Of a DNA stretch of 64,000 nucleotides, positions 9,456-18,846 are shown in pieces. The translations under genes and the position numbers were made by a program. Under the pieces are notes generated by a model, which was given only the letters and a program-made list of their open reading frames with translations, did no database searches and was not told the DNA's origin. Numbering within the stretch: position 1 is the first letter of the stretch; each line of letters begins with the position of its first letter. The DNA is from Shewanella glacialimarina (lineage in GTDB: Bacteria; Pseudomonadota; Gammaproteobacteria; Enterobacterales; Shewanellaceae), in contig NZ_CP041216.1 in the NCBI RefSeq assembly GCF_020511155.1, forward strand, positions 2,108,001 through 2,172,000, in the 5' to 3' direction.

Positions 9456-11387
9456 TTATCTATGTTGCTCGCCACTTAATTCTAAGGGTCTATCCTCTAA
9501 TGCTTTTATCTCGGTTGATTGGCTCACCTTTTGCGGTGAACTCGCACCCGTTGGATTAACCACTAAGTTTTCTGTCCACGATTTACCGGGGGTTAATTGC
9601 AACGGATTCGGTAGACTGTTAATAAGGTTTTGACTTGCCACTTCTGGCATTATTTCATCAATAACATATTGGGCACGTATTTTAATATTGGCATCGCCAA
9701 TACGACCGCGTTGACCCCACTCGACAGTAATATTAGAACCCGTTGCATTTTCTGGTTTGTCAGTAACGGCGACATCTCTCAACATATTATAGCGATAGCT
9801 CATAAAAGCTTCTTCAAACAGCATAGCAGCATCTTCTCGATTTGAGGAATAGTTGTAATAGTCGGATGCATTGTCTTGACTAAAGAAGTTAGTAATATCG
9901 CTTGGTAGGTATGACTTTTGAGTGTCATTAGCGGTTTGGCCCTTAAAGCTTACAGTACCCAGTGAATACATTTCGCTGCTTTGTAATGGGAAGCGTATTG
10001 CGAGTTGATCAGACACTAAAGCATTACTACTCGAACGTCTGTTGAAATCCTCTAATAAAGTTGGCCCTTGAAGTGTACTGTGTGTACTGCGCGGAAAAAA
10101 GTCATTAGCATGGGCTAACTCGTGATATAGCAAGGAGGAAAGTCTAGGGGTAAAATCAGCAACTGAGCGGTTTGTTCGGGTTTCATATGGGTAAGATGCA
10201 TAAGCATACTGATTATTTTTCACATATCGCCATGGCATTAAAAACTGTAAATCATTACCAAAATTACTACGGTAATCTGGAGCTTCATTAATGGTATCGC
10301 GCTCAGCAGCTGTTAACCAAAGATTGTCGGGATCTAAGTATATAGCCCCGGTAACTACCCAATAAAAAGAGGGCCGCACATCATAACTAATGATAATAGC
10401 GGTAACAGATTGTAATAATGTAATGAAGTCACTATTAGGGTCTTGCTGCTGCAAAAACTGTTCAAAATTCTTCCCCATCCAATCATGAGATACCACAACT
10501 CTATCCATCACATTAGCAATAGAGGGGGAGCTTGTTTGCTGTCCAATTAAAGGTAGTTGATTAATACGGCAACTATTATCAAGTTTATTTGAGTAAACGC
10601 ATTTAGGTAAAATAGCAGCATATGATGAATTAGGCTTATAGACATACGTGCGTGCCACCGGCTCATCAAAATAGGGAGAAGTGATCCCAGCTTCATTGGT
10701 AATTAAGATGTGGACATCATCGGTTAATGTTTGCCCATTCAGTTCGGCTGTAGCCCTAAGAGATACAATGCTGTCTTTATTGACAATAGGAGCAATGAAT
10801 AATGGCCGTTCAGTTTTTGTTAGGTCTAAACTAATCAGATTATCTGAGTAAGCACACCATTTTACATTAGTCGGCATTTGACCATTAATGGACGCTAATC
10901 TCACGCTAACACCATTGCCTTCAACGACTTGATGATCAGCATTTACGGATAATGATATTTGTTGAGCATTCGTGACATTAATGGTGATCAATTGATTAAT
11001 ATCAATACCAGGACCTGATATTGTCACTTTAAATTGGTATTCACCGGTATTGGATGGTGTAAAATTAAGTATGGGAGAGGAGTTATTGGCTAGAGATAAA
11101 GCTGTACCGGCCATTTGCTGCCATTTAAAAACTAAGCCACTTGAGTCTTTATTCGTTAGTTTAGTAATAATTGCCCCTGGTTGGTTTACTTGATAACTAG
11201 TCTCAAGCAAAAACTCAAGGTTATCGCTACCTGTTACAGTGCTCCACTCTAAAGGCTGACTGCAGGCTGTAACAGGCAGTGTATTGTCGGGGACAGCAGG
11301 CGTCGGTGCTGAGTCGCTGCTACCTCCACATCCGGTTATTATGCTGGTTGAAATAAGGAGCGTAAGAATACTGCGACTGAAAGCCAT
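9456..11387 (-). CDS. Putative zinc-metalloprotease lipoprotein
   Basis: A 643-residue protein with a signal peptide ending in a lipobox (I-I-T-G-C, followed by Gly-Gly-Ser). A beta-sandwich (PKD/Ig-like) region covers about residues 50-140, with a possible second one up to about 230. The C-terminal half carries H-E-L-A-H at residues 422-426, a HExxH zinc motif. A downstream F-E-E-A-F segment could give the third ligand, as in gluzincins. It would be a surface or periplasmic lipoprotein with peptidase activity. It lies between hda and the yfgD-bepA unit, which are adjacent in many relatives. The family is not recognised. Confidence 0.65.
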   Translation of the reverse strand: MAFSRSILTLLISTSIITGCGGSSDSAPTPAVPDNTLPVTACSQPLEWSTVTGSDNLEFLLETSYQVNQPGAIITKLTNKDSSGLVFKWQQMAGTALSLANNSSPILNFTPSNTGEYQFKVTISGPGIDINQLITINVTNAQQISLSVNADHQVVEGNGVSVRLASINGQMPTNVKWCAYSDNLISLDLTKTERPLFIAPIVNKDSIVSLRATAELNGQTLTDDVHILITNEAGITSPYFDEPVARTYVYKPNSSYAAILPKCVYSNKLDNSCRINQLPLIGQQTSSPSIANVMDRVVVSHDWMGKNFEQFLQQQDPNSDFITLLQSVTAIIISYDVRPSFYWVVTGAIYLDPDNLWLTAAERDTINEAPDYRSNFGNDLQFLMPWRYVKNNQYAYASYPYETRTNRSVADFTPRLSSLLYHELAHANDFFPRSTHSTLQGPTLLEDFNRRSSSNALVSDQLAIRFPLQSSEMYSLGTVSFKGQTANDTQKSYLPSDITNFFSQDNASDYYNYSSNREDAAMLFEEAFMSYRYNMLRDVAVTDKPENATGSNITVEWGQRGRIGDANIKIRAQYVIDEIMPEVASQNLINSLPNPLQLTPGKSWTENLVVNPTGASSPQKVSQSTEIKALEDRPLELSGEQHR

Positions 11388-11447
11388 TATTTAATCCCTT
11401 CTGCAATTATTTACTGACTATATCATGTGTTTTTTGCATGCGAAAGA

Positions 11448-11476
11448 ATAAAAAAGCGCCAATTGGCGCTTTTAAA
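11448..11476 (-). terminator. Terminator after the DUF2069 gene
   Basis: The stem AAAAGCGCC / GGCGCTTTT has an AATT loop, and on the minus strand it is followed by a T-run. It lies just downstream of the bepA-arsC-DUF2069 unit. Confidence 0.8.
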
Positions 11477-11529
11477 AGTGAAACATTTAATAATAAAAAT
11501 AAACAATAAAATTAATTTAAATCAGATTG

Positions 11530-11910
11530 TTAATCTTTTTGTTGTGATTTTTTCTTTAAGCCAAGCCCCAGTTCTCTGCCTCTTATTCTGGCATAAAATG
11601 GAAAGCCAATTAACAAGGCACAAATAAGCGCAGACTCTATAATGGCAAACACAAGCGCGTCTTCAGTCACATAGACTAAGGTTAATCCGTGAAGCAGATA
11701 CAGACACAGAATAAAACTCGCCCAGGCGTAAGTGTATGGATTACCTTGGATAACACCTTTTAATGGCATCAATAATGGGATGATCCACATTAAATTAAAT
11801 ATTAATGAATAAGATCCTTGCACACCTTGTTGTACAAACCATCCAGTAAGCAATAATACCAGTGCAATATAACCTATACGACAAAGCTGAAATAAGCTGT
11901 TAGTTTTCAT
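11530..11910 (-). CDS. DUF2069 family membrane protein
   Basis: A 126-residue protein with four hydrophobic segments and a basic C-terminal tail, matching DUF2069. It starts seven bases after the stop of the arsC-like gene, so it is almost certainly the third gene of the bepA-arsC-DUF2069 operon. No function is known for the family; it should sit in the inner membrane. Confidence 0.8.
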   Translation of the reverse strand: MKTNSLFQLCRIGYIALVLLLTGWFVQQGVQGSYSLIFNLMWIIPLLMPLKGVIQGNPYTYAWASFILCLYLLHGLTLVYVTEDALVFAIIESALICALLIGFPFYARIRGRELGLGLKKKSQQKD

Positions 11911-11917
11911 TAATAAT

Positions 11918-12271
11918 TTACTCTATGATTGCCAAAACATTTTCAGGAGGACGACCGATAGCTGCTTTACCATTTGATAACACTATTGGTCGCTCAATTA
12001 ATTTTGGTGTATTGACCATGGCTTCAATAAGTTGCACTTCCGTGAGATTGACATTATCTAGGCCTAATTCTTTATACTCACTTTCTTTGGTTCGCATCAA
12101 TTGACGAGCGCTTAAACCAAGTAGCGACAGTATGTGGCTAATTTCATCTTCTGAGGGCGTATTTTTTAAATACTCAATGACATTTATTTGATTCGACCTA
12201 GTTTGAATCAATGCTAAGGCCTCACGGCTTTTTGAACAACGTGGATTATGTAAAATAGTAATTTTAGTCAT
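11918..12271 (-). CDS. arsC: ArsC family reductase (YfgD type)
   Basis: A 117-residue protein with the ArsC-family active site H-N-P-R-C-S-K-S-R, catalytic Cys 12, and the C-terminal motif R-P-I-V-(8)-G-R-P-P-E-N-V (95-111). Members reduce arsenate using glutathione and glutaredoxin. The YfgD subgroup next to bepA and hda is not in an arsenic operon, so its natural substrate may differ. It lies 33 bases downstream of bepA and 7 bases upstream of the DUF2069 gene. Confidence 0.9.
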   Translation of the reverse strand: MTKITILHNPRCSKSREALALIQTRSNQINVIEYLKNTPSEDEISHILSLLGLSARQLMRTKESEYKELGLDNVNLTEVQLIEAMVNTPKLIERPIVLSNGKAAIGRPPENVLAIIE

Positions 12272-12304
12272 AGTATTAGCTTTCTTTTTATTTCAGTATA
12301 AAAG

Positions 12305-13792
12305 TTATTTGAATTGCTCTAGATTGCGTTCCGCATCTCTAAATTGACGTATTCTAGCTTCAATTCTGGCAATTTGCAGCGGCTGACCTTCAGAGTATCT
12401 ATATGCGTAGTTTAATTGATCAATCGCGCCAGGGTAATCCGCCACTAATGCCATTACCTCTGCATTAGCATAATATTCTAGTGCTTTGTTTCCCATTTTT
12501 TTATAGGCATCATTTAACAATTGATAGGAAAGTATATTTTGCTTATCGAAAAAAATGAGATCTTCCAACAACGGGATAGCTAGCTTGGGCGCTCCTGACT
12601 CAACATAAATGTGGGCCAAATTAGTATTAATAACCTGAGAGGTCGGCTTTAATTTTCGCTGGTCTTGCAATAGTGTAATAGCTTCATCAAAGGCTTTACG
12701 TTCGGCTAGTAAATCGGTTTTTGTATCGATATAAAATAAATTATTGACATCTGTTTGGCGCAACTCATCAATTATGGCCTCTGCTTCAGCAAATTTCTTC
12801 AAGCGAAACAGTGCCAAAGTTTTGCCATATAAAGCAGCTTCTTTGAATGCGTAAGAGTGTTTCTTTAACTGGACATTAAATAAAGATAAAGCCGCTTCAT
12901 CGTTATAGCTGGAAAATCTGACCTGGATGCGAGCTTTAGCAAGCTGGTAATTTAAGTTATCTGCAATATAACGATTTGGATATTGTGCAGCCCGGTTACG
13001 TGCGTCGGTAATGCGTGATTCAGGTAATGGATGAGTGAGCAGCATTTGAGGTGGCGTTGTGGTAAAGCGGTAGCGAGTGGCCAGTTCCGCAAAGAAATTA
13101 GCAGCGCCATTCTGGTCAAATCCAGCTTCAACCAATATTTGCATGCCTATCCGATCAGCTTCCTTTTCATGCAAACGTGTGTAATTAATTTTAGCTTGAG
13201 TTGCTAAAGCCTGAGTTGTTGCTAATGCCGCCATACCAGCTTGAGGCGCAGCAATAGTCAGTAATATAGCCCCTAGTAAACCGGCAATCGTAGCGGTGGA
13301 ACTTTTTTCTTGTGCTTCCAATGAACGGGCTAAATGGCGTTGGGTAACGTGGGTGATTTCATGGGCCAGTACTGAAGCGAGCTCACTTTCGGTATCTGCA
13401 TTTAAAAATAAGCCAGTATGAACACCAACATGACCGCCAAAAAAAGCAAATGCGTTAATTTCATCATTACGCAGCAAGAAAAAATAGAATGGCGTTTTAA
13501 CGCCTGTGGCGTGAGCAACTAATTTATTACCTAATTCAGATAAATACTGGCTTAAAACGGGGTCCGTCAAAAGGGGGGCAGATGAGCGTATGACTCGCAT
13601 ATAAGCATCGCCATAAACCATTTCTTTCTCAAGACTGAAGGTATTGACCGCGGCAGTACCAAGATCTGGTAAGTCGTTGTTGGCAAAACTGCTGGTAATA
13701 TTCGCTGTAAATAGTGCAGCAGCAACACTGCCGGCGATGAAAGTTTTGCTCATTTTGCTGAATGATTTGGTGGTGAAAGTAATTTTAGCCAA
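12305..13792 (-). CDS. bepA: Outer-membrane assembly protease/chaperone BepA (M48)
   Basis: The 495-residue protein has a signal peptide, an M48 metalloprotease domain with H-E-I-T-H at residues 144-148 and H-E-K-E-A-D near 209 (third zinc ligand), and a C-terminal TPR-like helical region from about 300. E. coli BepA is 487 residues. BepA works in the periplasm, degrading misfolded LptD and assisting its assembly at the BAM complex. The start is TTG 13792, with AAAGGG about eight bases upstream; an ATG 13 codons later has no ribosome-binding site and would shorten the signal peptide's charged region. First gene of a three-gene operon. Confidence 0.92.
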   Translation of the reverse strand: MAKITFTTKSFSKMSKTFIAGSVAAALFTANITSSFANNDLPDLGTAAVNTFSLEKEMVYGDAYMRVIRSSAPLLTDPVLSQYLSELGNKLVAHATGVKTPFYFFLLRNDEINAFAFFGGHVGVHTGLFLNADTESELASVLAHEITHVTQRHLARSLEAQEKSSTATIAGLLGAILLTIAAPQAGMAALATTQALATQAKINYTRLHEKEADRIGMQILVEAGFDQNGAANFFAELATRYRFTTTPPQMLLTHPLPESRITDARNRAAQYPNRYIADNLNYQLAKARIQVRFSSYNDEAALSLFNVQLKKHSYAFKEAALYGKTLALFRLKKFAEAEAIIDELRQTDVNNLFYIDTKTDLLAERKAFDEAITLLQDQRKLKPTSQVINTNLAHIYVESGAPKLAIPLLEDLIFFDKQNILSYQLLNDAYKKMGNKALEYYANAEVMALVADYPGAIDQLNYAYRYSEGQPLQIARIEARIRQFRDAERNLEQFK

Positions 13793-13911
13793 ACGACACC
13801 CTTTAATCTGATTAATTAGTAGAGAAAAACGCGTAAGAGTTTACTCTGTTAGCTTGTGGTTTACTATGCAACTAAGGATAATAGCTTTAGTTTATTTAAC
13901 GTAAATTCCCT

Positions 13912-14127
13912 ATGAAACTGATAGATTTAACCGCTTATCGATGCCCATATCCATTAGTGCAGATAAAACTGTTATTGAAGCAATTACCGCAAGGTGAAAC
14001 GTTAAAGGTTTTACTGTCTGACCCAGGTTCCTGCAAAGATGTTCCCACATGGGCTAAAAAAAGTGGATATCAGGTCAGTCTATTGCAACAAGATAAAAGC
14101 ATTATGGCAATTAATATCACTAAATAG
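13912..14127 (+). CDS. TusA family sulfurtransferase-like protein
   Basis: A 71-residue protein with the family motif R-C-P-Y-P-L at residues 10-15, in which Cys 11 is the sulfur-carrying residue and C-P-x-P caps the helix. It begins with D-L-T-A-Y-R, typical of TusA/YedF relatives. TusA proteins relay persulfide sulfur; which pathway this copy serves cannot be told. It is followed 44 bases later by perM and diverges from bepA. Confidence 0.85.
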   Translation: MKLIDLTAYRCPYPLVQIKLLLKQLPQGETLKVLLSDPGSCKDVPTWAKKSGYQVSLLQQDKSIMAINITK

Positions 14128-14171
14128 CGCGGTATTAGGTTAATTTTCTTTCATTTATACAAGGTTTTGCA

Positions 14172-15248
14172 ATGTTATCGTTTTTAAAAGATTGGTACCA
14201 AACTCGTTTTAGTGACCCACAAGCAATAACATTAGTGTTTATTTTGATGGGTATTGCGCTGACAATATATTTTGGCGCGGAACTATTGGCGCCTTTACTT
14301 GTTGCATTGGTATTAGCATTTTTACTAGAGTGGCCTGTGGCTCAAATGTCAAAGCTGGGCATTAATCGTACCGCTGGGGCTTCAATTGTGTTGGTGGCGT
14401 TTTTAGGGCTAATGATGCTGACATTGTTAGTACTGATGCCGAGTATTTGGCGCCAAGGGGTCAGTTTAGTCACAGATTTACCCAGCATGCTGGACAAGGG
14501 CATGATTGTCGTAAAAGATTTAAGCGATAAGTATCCGCAGTTTATTAGTGCTGAACAAATAGATGCTTCACTTAACGAATTCAAAAAATTGCTCGATACT
14601 GAACACTTATTGGATTTTGCTAAACAAATACTGGGTATTTCAGCATCTGTACTAGTATTAATGGTTTACGTTATCTTAGTCCCTTTGCTTGTGTTTTTCT
14701 TTTTAAAGGATAAAGAGGAACTGATTGCCAGTAGTAAACGATTTTTCCCTGCTAATCGTGGTTTAGCAAGTAAAGTATGGTACGAAATGGATCAGCAGAT
14801 ATTTAATTATATCCGTGGCAAAGTGATTGAAATTATCATCGTTGGTGTAGCCAGCTATGTGTTTTTTGCGCTAATGGGACTGAGATATTCTGCTTTGTTA
14901 GGTGTGTTAACGGGCTTGTCTGTGTTGATCCCTTATGTTGGCGCAACATTGGTGACATTACCCATAGCACTTGTGGCCTTTGTGCAATGGGGTATAGGTC
15001 CTGAGTTTGGATATTTAATGTTGGGTTACGGTATCATCCAGGCGCTAGATGGCAATGTATTGGTCCCAATTTTGTTCAGTGATGCGGTAGATTTACATCC
15101 TGTGATGATTATTGCCGCGGTTTTGGTCTTTGGTGGCTTATGGGGCGTGTGGGGTGTTTTCTTTGCTATTCCTTTAGCATCCTTGGTGAAGGCAGTGATT
15201 AATGCCTGGCCAAATAATGATAATAAGTCAGTATTCGATCCCGAATAA
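14172..15248 (+). CDS. perM: AI-2E family transporter PerM
   Basis: A 358-residue membrane protein with an N-terminal pair of hydrophobic segments, a soluble segment at about residues 95-150, and a C-terminal group of membrane segments with the conserved L-(I/V)-P-Y-V-G-(A/P) motif (about residues 255-261). This is the PerM/YdiK/TqsA family, once linked to autoinducer-2 export. It lies in the same bepA neighbourhood as in E. coli, which supports the PerM assignment. The transported compound is not established. Confidence 0.85.
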   Translation: MLSFLKDWYQTRFSDPQAITLVFILMGIALTIYFGAELLAPLLVALVLAFLLEWPVAQMSKLGINRTAGASIVLVAFLGLMMLTLLVLMPSIWRQGVSLVTDLPSMLDKGMIVVKDLSDKYPQFISAEQIDASLNEFKKLLDTEHLLDFAKQILGISASVLVLMVYVILVPLLVFFFLKDKEELIASSKRFFPANRGLASKVWYEMDQQIFNYIRGKVIEIIIVGVASYVFFALMGLRYSALLGVLTGLSVLIPYVGATLVTLPIALVAFVQWGIGPEFGYLMLGYGIIQALDGNVLVPILFSDAVDLHPVMIIAAVLVFGGLWGVWGVFFAIPLASLVKAVINAWPNNDNKSVFDPE

Positions 15249-15272
15249 TCTTCGACATACTTTATTAACTCT

Positions 15273-15536
15273 TTAAAAATGCACAATATTAAATTGTGCA
15301 TTTTTAGTTAATACTGTCACTGTTTTAATGTCAGTTAACACTAAGGTTAAATCAACACCATTATCATCCTTACCACGAATGACCTCTTGCTTAGCGGTCG
15401 ATTGACCAATAAAGCCGGTTGAGTCAAATTTCCCCGTAATGAGTTTACCGTTGTTGAGCGTAATCTGCACTTCATACTGATATAGGCACATTACCTCAAT
15501 ATAATCATGCAGATTGCAAGCAAGTATTTTAGTCAT
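15273..15536 (-). CDS. rof: Rho-binding antiterminator (Rof/YaeO family)
   Basis: An 87-residue protein with the Rof pattern: N-terminal C-x-x-H-D-Y-I-E-V, then a small Sm-like beta-barrel with L-N-N-G-K-x-I-T-G and a following D-x-x-L-V-L-x-D-I. Rof binds the RNA-binding face of Rho and reduces Rho-dependent termination. The gene ends inside a hairpin terminator, so its last 10 or so residues are encoded by the terminator stem. Confidence 0.82.
   Translation of the reverse strand: MTKILACNLHDYIEVMCLYQYEVQITLNNGKLITGKFDSTGFIGQSTAKQEVIRGKDDNGVDLTLVLTDIKTVTVLTKNAQFNIVHF
15275..15306. terminator. Bidirectional terminator overlapping the end of rof
   Basis: The stem AAAAATGCACAAT / ATTGTGCATTTTT, with loop ATTAA, has T-runs on both strands and sits between the convergent perM and rof genes. 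It covers the last codons of rof. Confidence 0.85.
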
Positions 15537-15564
15537 ATCGTTCAGTTTCCATTGTTAAGATAAA

Positions 15565-16146
15565 TTAATAACTGAAACGATACATTGAATTTAACCGTCT
15601 TCCATTAACGATGTTCACTTCAATCAAATATAAACGGTCAAAGTCTTCAGTATGTTCTGTATGGCTATCTTCTGAGGTTTGATTTAATTTGTCAGCTAAA
15701 AGCGCGGTAGTATTACTGTGGCCTACTATCAAATAATTGCCTGGATGCATCAGTAATTGTTCACTGAAAGCATCAAGATTACTGGGATCATACGATATCA
15801 CCGAAAGATTATGATTATTCGCTGTAGGCTTTGCGGTAAGTTGAGTGCGTTGGTAATCGGTTGAGTATACTTTATCTAATGGAATATGTTGTAGCATGTG
15901 AGCAAGCCGTTCAGCACGTTGATCTCCCTGTTCAGTTAATTGAGGATCATCACCTAGTTGCTTTTCACCATGGCGAACTAATATAAAAGTCCATTTTTGA
16001 GCCGTCTGTAATTGAGCATTTCCATTGACGGTAGTTTCCCTCTGGTCTATTACCTGCTGAGTAAACCCAAGTGGACTGAAAAGCGTTAAACACAATAGAG
16101 TAAGGCAAATTGTTGTTTGGTATAAAGCACTAGATGTTGCTCGCAT
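15565..16146 (-). CDS. Exported histidine phosphatase (SixA/phosphoglycerate mutase-like)
   Basis: A 193-residue protein with a hydrophobic leader (about residues 10-30) and the phosphatase motif L-V-R-H-G-E-K at 56-62, where His 59 would be phosphorylated. The second histidine is in I-V-G-H-S-N-T near residue 142. The length and the R-H-G-E-K form resemble SixA-like histidine phosphatases that are secreted. The substrate is unknown. It is only 28 bases downstream of rof's start codon, so it may be transcribed together with rof. Confidence 0.8.
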   Translation of the reverse strand: MRATSSALYQTTICLTLLCLTLFSPLGFTQQVIDQRETTVNGNAQLQTAQKWTFILVRHGEKQLGDDPQLTEQGDQRAERLAHMLQHIPLDKVYSTDYQRTQLTAKPTANNHNLSVISYDPSNLDAFSEQLLMHPGNYLIVGHSNTTALLADKLNQTSEDSHTEHTEDFDRLYLIEVNIVNGRRLNSMYRFSY

Positions 16147-16343
16147 TGGGGAGTTCCGCAGATATTAAATAGCGTTAATACTAACATTAGTTGACTAAAG
16201 CTGGTGAAAATAAAACCAGATATAGTAAGCGTTTATTTTGTATAGCATTTGCAGCTAGCCTGCTCCGAGGCAGTAAATGTGATGAACCTGTCATGGGATT
16301 TTTGATGATCTATTTTGGGGGGAGTTAAATATTTACATTGACA

Positions 16344-16367
16344 AAAGCCCTGAGTAAACAGGGCTTT
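16344..16367 (-). terminator. Terminator after cpdB-like gene
   Basis: The stem AAAGCCCTG / CAGGGCTTT has a six-base loop. On the minus strand it is followed by TTTTG. It lies 48 bases past the stop codon. Confidence 0.75.
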
Positions 16368-16414
16368 GAATTAGAGATTTACGCCCCGAATAATTATTCG
16401 CATCATGTAGTAGA

Positions 16415-18469
16415 TCAGTTCTGTAAATCAATGCTGTAAACAGCAAAACCAAACTCATCTACTACATTATTGAGTTTGATCATCTTACGTTGTTGATACA
16501 TAGAAACAAAAGCATCAGCCAAGGCACTATCTTGAGTTTCAAAGCGAACATCAAGAGAAACAGTTGTGCTAATCGTAGCAAAGTCCCAGTTGTTGTCTGC
16601 AGATGGATTAACTTCGCCGTAGGTTTCAGTTTCAGCAGTAATGTACTGTGCTAGTGCTTCACGGTTTGAATCTGGTAATTCCATTACAACGTAATCAGAA
16701 CCCGTACCAGCAAATTTACCACCAAAAGCACGATAGTTATTTGATGCAATAATGAACTCTTTTTTAGCAAATTCAGCACCAATAAACACAGTACCTTCTT
16801 TGTCTGTATAGGATAAACCGACAATTCGATGTGCATTGGCATCGACTAATTTACAGTCGCCATCAAAGCGGGTTGGCTGAGTAACATCGATTTGATAGTT
16901 AACACCATCAATAACATCATAATTGTAAGTTCTATGTGTACTCCAATTAATCAAGTATTGCGGTGTTGTTGCTGTAGGATTAATTTGATTAAATTGATTT
17001 GCACTGCATTCCAACCAATCTTGTACCTGGGCTCCGGTGACTTTTACAGCAACCATGGTGTTAGGGTAAAGATATAAATCGGCCGCATTTTTGTAAGTTA
17101 ACTCACCAGCGGCAACTTGGACATAGCTTTCAGTATCGGCAGTTGTGCTGTGACGACCACCTGCTTTGAAAGGCGCTGATGCTGAAAGTACGGGGATGTC
17201 TTTTAACGCTGGAGGTAAATTTTGTTGCACTTTTGCTATCTGAGCATCTGAAACTATTTGGACGGTAGGATCATCTTGCAACAAACTGAGGAAGCTATAC
17301 ATATCTGATGATGCTTTACCAATTGGCTGGTCAACGTAAGCTTTAGTATCGTCATGCTCTTTAGCAACAGCATCTCGAATTCCAAAATCTGGCTGTACTA
17401 ACTCCGGGGTGTTAGCGTTTTTATCATAAATGGGTATCGACTTAGCCATTCTATCAACAATGACCCATATACCATCTTTCATTTCAAGTTTGAAATCGAC
17501 TATGCCTAAGTTATCACCCCAACGACCAGGCATAACGGCAGCCACACCATTAATAGTGCCTTTTCCAATATCCGCATTTTCTAGCCCTGCAAAAGTACTT
17601 GATGGAAATACAGAATGACTATGACCAAAGGTAATTGCGTCTATACCGGCCACTTTTGATAGTGCCCAAGTAGCATTCTCGTCATCGATATCGACAGGAT
17701 TAGTCGAAGATCCAACACCAGAATGCGGAATAGCAATAACAATGTCAGCACCTTCTGCTTTCATCATAGGAACAAATTTTTCAGCAGACTCAATAATCCC
17801 CATTACGGTGACTTTGCCTGTCAAATTTTGTTTGTCCCATAATAGAATTTGTGGCGGTACAAATCCGATATAGCCAATTTTAATGACTTGCTGATCGCCA
17901 TTACTATCTAGCACCGTTTTTTCTTCAATAAGGTAAGGTTTAAATAAATTATCGCCTTTTTGTTTACCTTCCCAACAATCGGCTTCACATAATACATTGG
18001 CGTTGATATACGGAAAGTTTGCTCCAGAAATAGACTCATAAAGAAAATCTAAACCATAATTGAATTCATGATTACCTATATTACCGACAGAATAACCCAG
18101 CGTATTCATGGCTTTATAAGCTGGGTGGGTACCACCAATAGTGTTGTCTTGCTTGAAGTTGTTGGCGATAAAGTCACCCATTGGGCTACCTTGTAATAAA
18201 TCACCATTATCCACTAATACAAAGTTGTCAGCATCGGCGCCATGACGTTTAATTAAACTTGCGGTGCGAGCGAGACCAATAGTGGCATCGTACTTTGACT
18301 TATAGTAATCATAATCCATAATATTGGCATGAAGATCAGATGTTTCTAGAACGCGAAGATTAACTTCAATGGGGTTAACCTCAGGTTGTTTATCATCATC
18401 TGAGCTACCACATGCGGACAAGCCTAGTGAACTTGCGATCATTACCGCAAGTAAATTTTTATTGTACAT
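16415..18469 (-). CDS. cpdB: 2',3'-cyclic-nucleotide phosphodiesterase/3'-nucleotidase, lipoprotein form
   Basis: About 684 residues. The N-terminal metallophosphatase domain shows E-T-S-D-L-H-A-N, N-G-D-L-L-Q-G-S-P, G-N-H-E-F-N-Y-G and F-G-H-S-H, and the C-terminal nucleotidase domain starts near residue 400. The order and the Q-G-S-P-M-G-D form are typical of CpdB, which turns cyclic 2',3'-nucleotides into nucleosides and phosphate. A lipobox (G-L-S-A-C, then Gly-Ser-Ser-Asp-Asp-Asp) makes this a lipoprotein, unlike soluble E. coli CpdB. I use the second of two ATGs: AAGGA is nine bases away, but only three from the first. Confidence 0.88.
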   Translation of the reverse strand: MYNKNLLAVMIASSLGLSACGSSDDDKQPEVNPIEVNLRVLETSDLHANIMDYDYYKSKYDATIGLARTASLIKRHGADADNFVLVDNGDLLQGSPMGDFIANNFKQDNTIGGTHPAYKAMNTLGYSVGNIGNHEFNYGLDFLYESISGANFPYINANVLCEADCWEGKQKGDNLFKPYLIEEKTVLDSNGDQQVIKIGYIGFVPPQILLWDKQNLTGKVTVMGIIESAEKFVPMMKAEGADIVIAIPHSGVGSSTNPVDIDDENATWALSKVAGIDAITFGHSHSVFPSSTFAGLENADIGKGTINGVAAVMPGRWGDNLGIVDFKLEMKDGIWVIVDRMAKSIPIYDKNANTPELVQPDFGIRDAVAKEHDDTKAYVDQPIGKASSDMYSFLSLLQDDPTVQIVSDAQIAKVQQNLPPALKDIPVLSASAPFKAGGRHSTTADTESYVQVAAGELTYKNAADLYLYPNTMVAVKVTGAQVQDWLECSANQFNQINPTATTPQYLINWSTHRTYNYDVIDGVNYQIDVTQPTRFDGDCKLVDANAHRIVGLSYTDKEGTVFIGAEFAKKEFIIASNNYRAFGGKFAGTGSDYVVMELPDSNREALAQYITAETETYGEVNPSADNNWDFATISTTVSLDVRFETQDSALADAFVSMYQQRKMIKLNNVVDEFGFAVYSIDLQN

Positions 18470-18761
18470 ATTCATATTTCCTTTATGACCCCGGAGCGAA
18501 CTTGCCCCTGTTTAAAACAACAAACCTATGATTAGTATTTGGTTTTTTATGTTGAAAACGTTGGAATTATAATGAAATCCAAAGAAGGTATTGTGACTTC
18601 TGCTAGGTTTTGCTGTATCAATTTGTGACATTAAGACAGTTTGTCGATTAATTGATCAAAGCTCATGATTTTGTGGAGGGGGGATATATCAATTATTCAA
18701 TGGTGTTATGATTGGCAATTGATGAAATAGCTTTATTGAATTCTTGAACCTTGCTCACAAC
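18470..18761. other. Upstream region of cpdB with no gene
   Basis: This AT-rich stretch should hold the cpdB promoter. I saw no gene and no convincing Pho box or CRP site. It ends at the terminator of the porin operon. Confidence 0.5.
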
Positions 18762-18800
18762 AAAAGGAGATGTAACTCATATGTGCTACATCTCCTTTTT
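18762..18800 (-). terminator. Terminator-like hairpin after the small phosphate-binding-like gene
   Basis: AAAAGGAGATGTA and TACATCTCCTTTT form a 13-bp perfect stem with a 12-base loop. It lies about 45 bases beyond the end of the gene at 18847. Confidence 0.75.
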
Positions 18801-18846
18801 GAAAAGTCTATATTTAGAAGATTTACTTAATCTTTTAAGTGATTAA

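Noticed and set aside
11427..11627. 66-residue plus-strand frame
   Set aside because: It runs through a terminator and the end of the DUF2069 gene; no family resemblance.
18600..18680. Pho box or CRP site before cpdB
   Set aside because: CTGTC and ATGTC are spaced by 8 rather than 11 bases, and TGTGA-N6-GACAG matches CRP on one side only.
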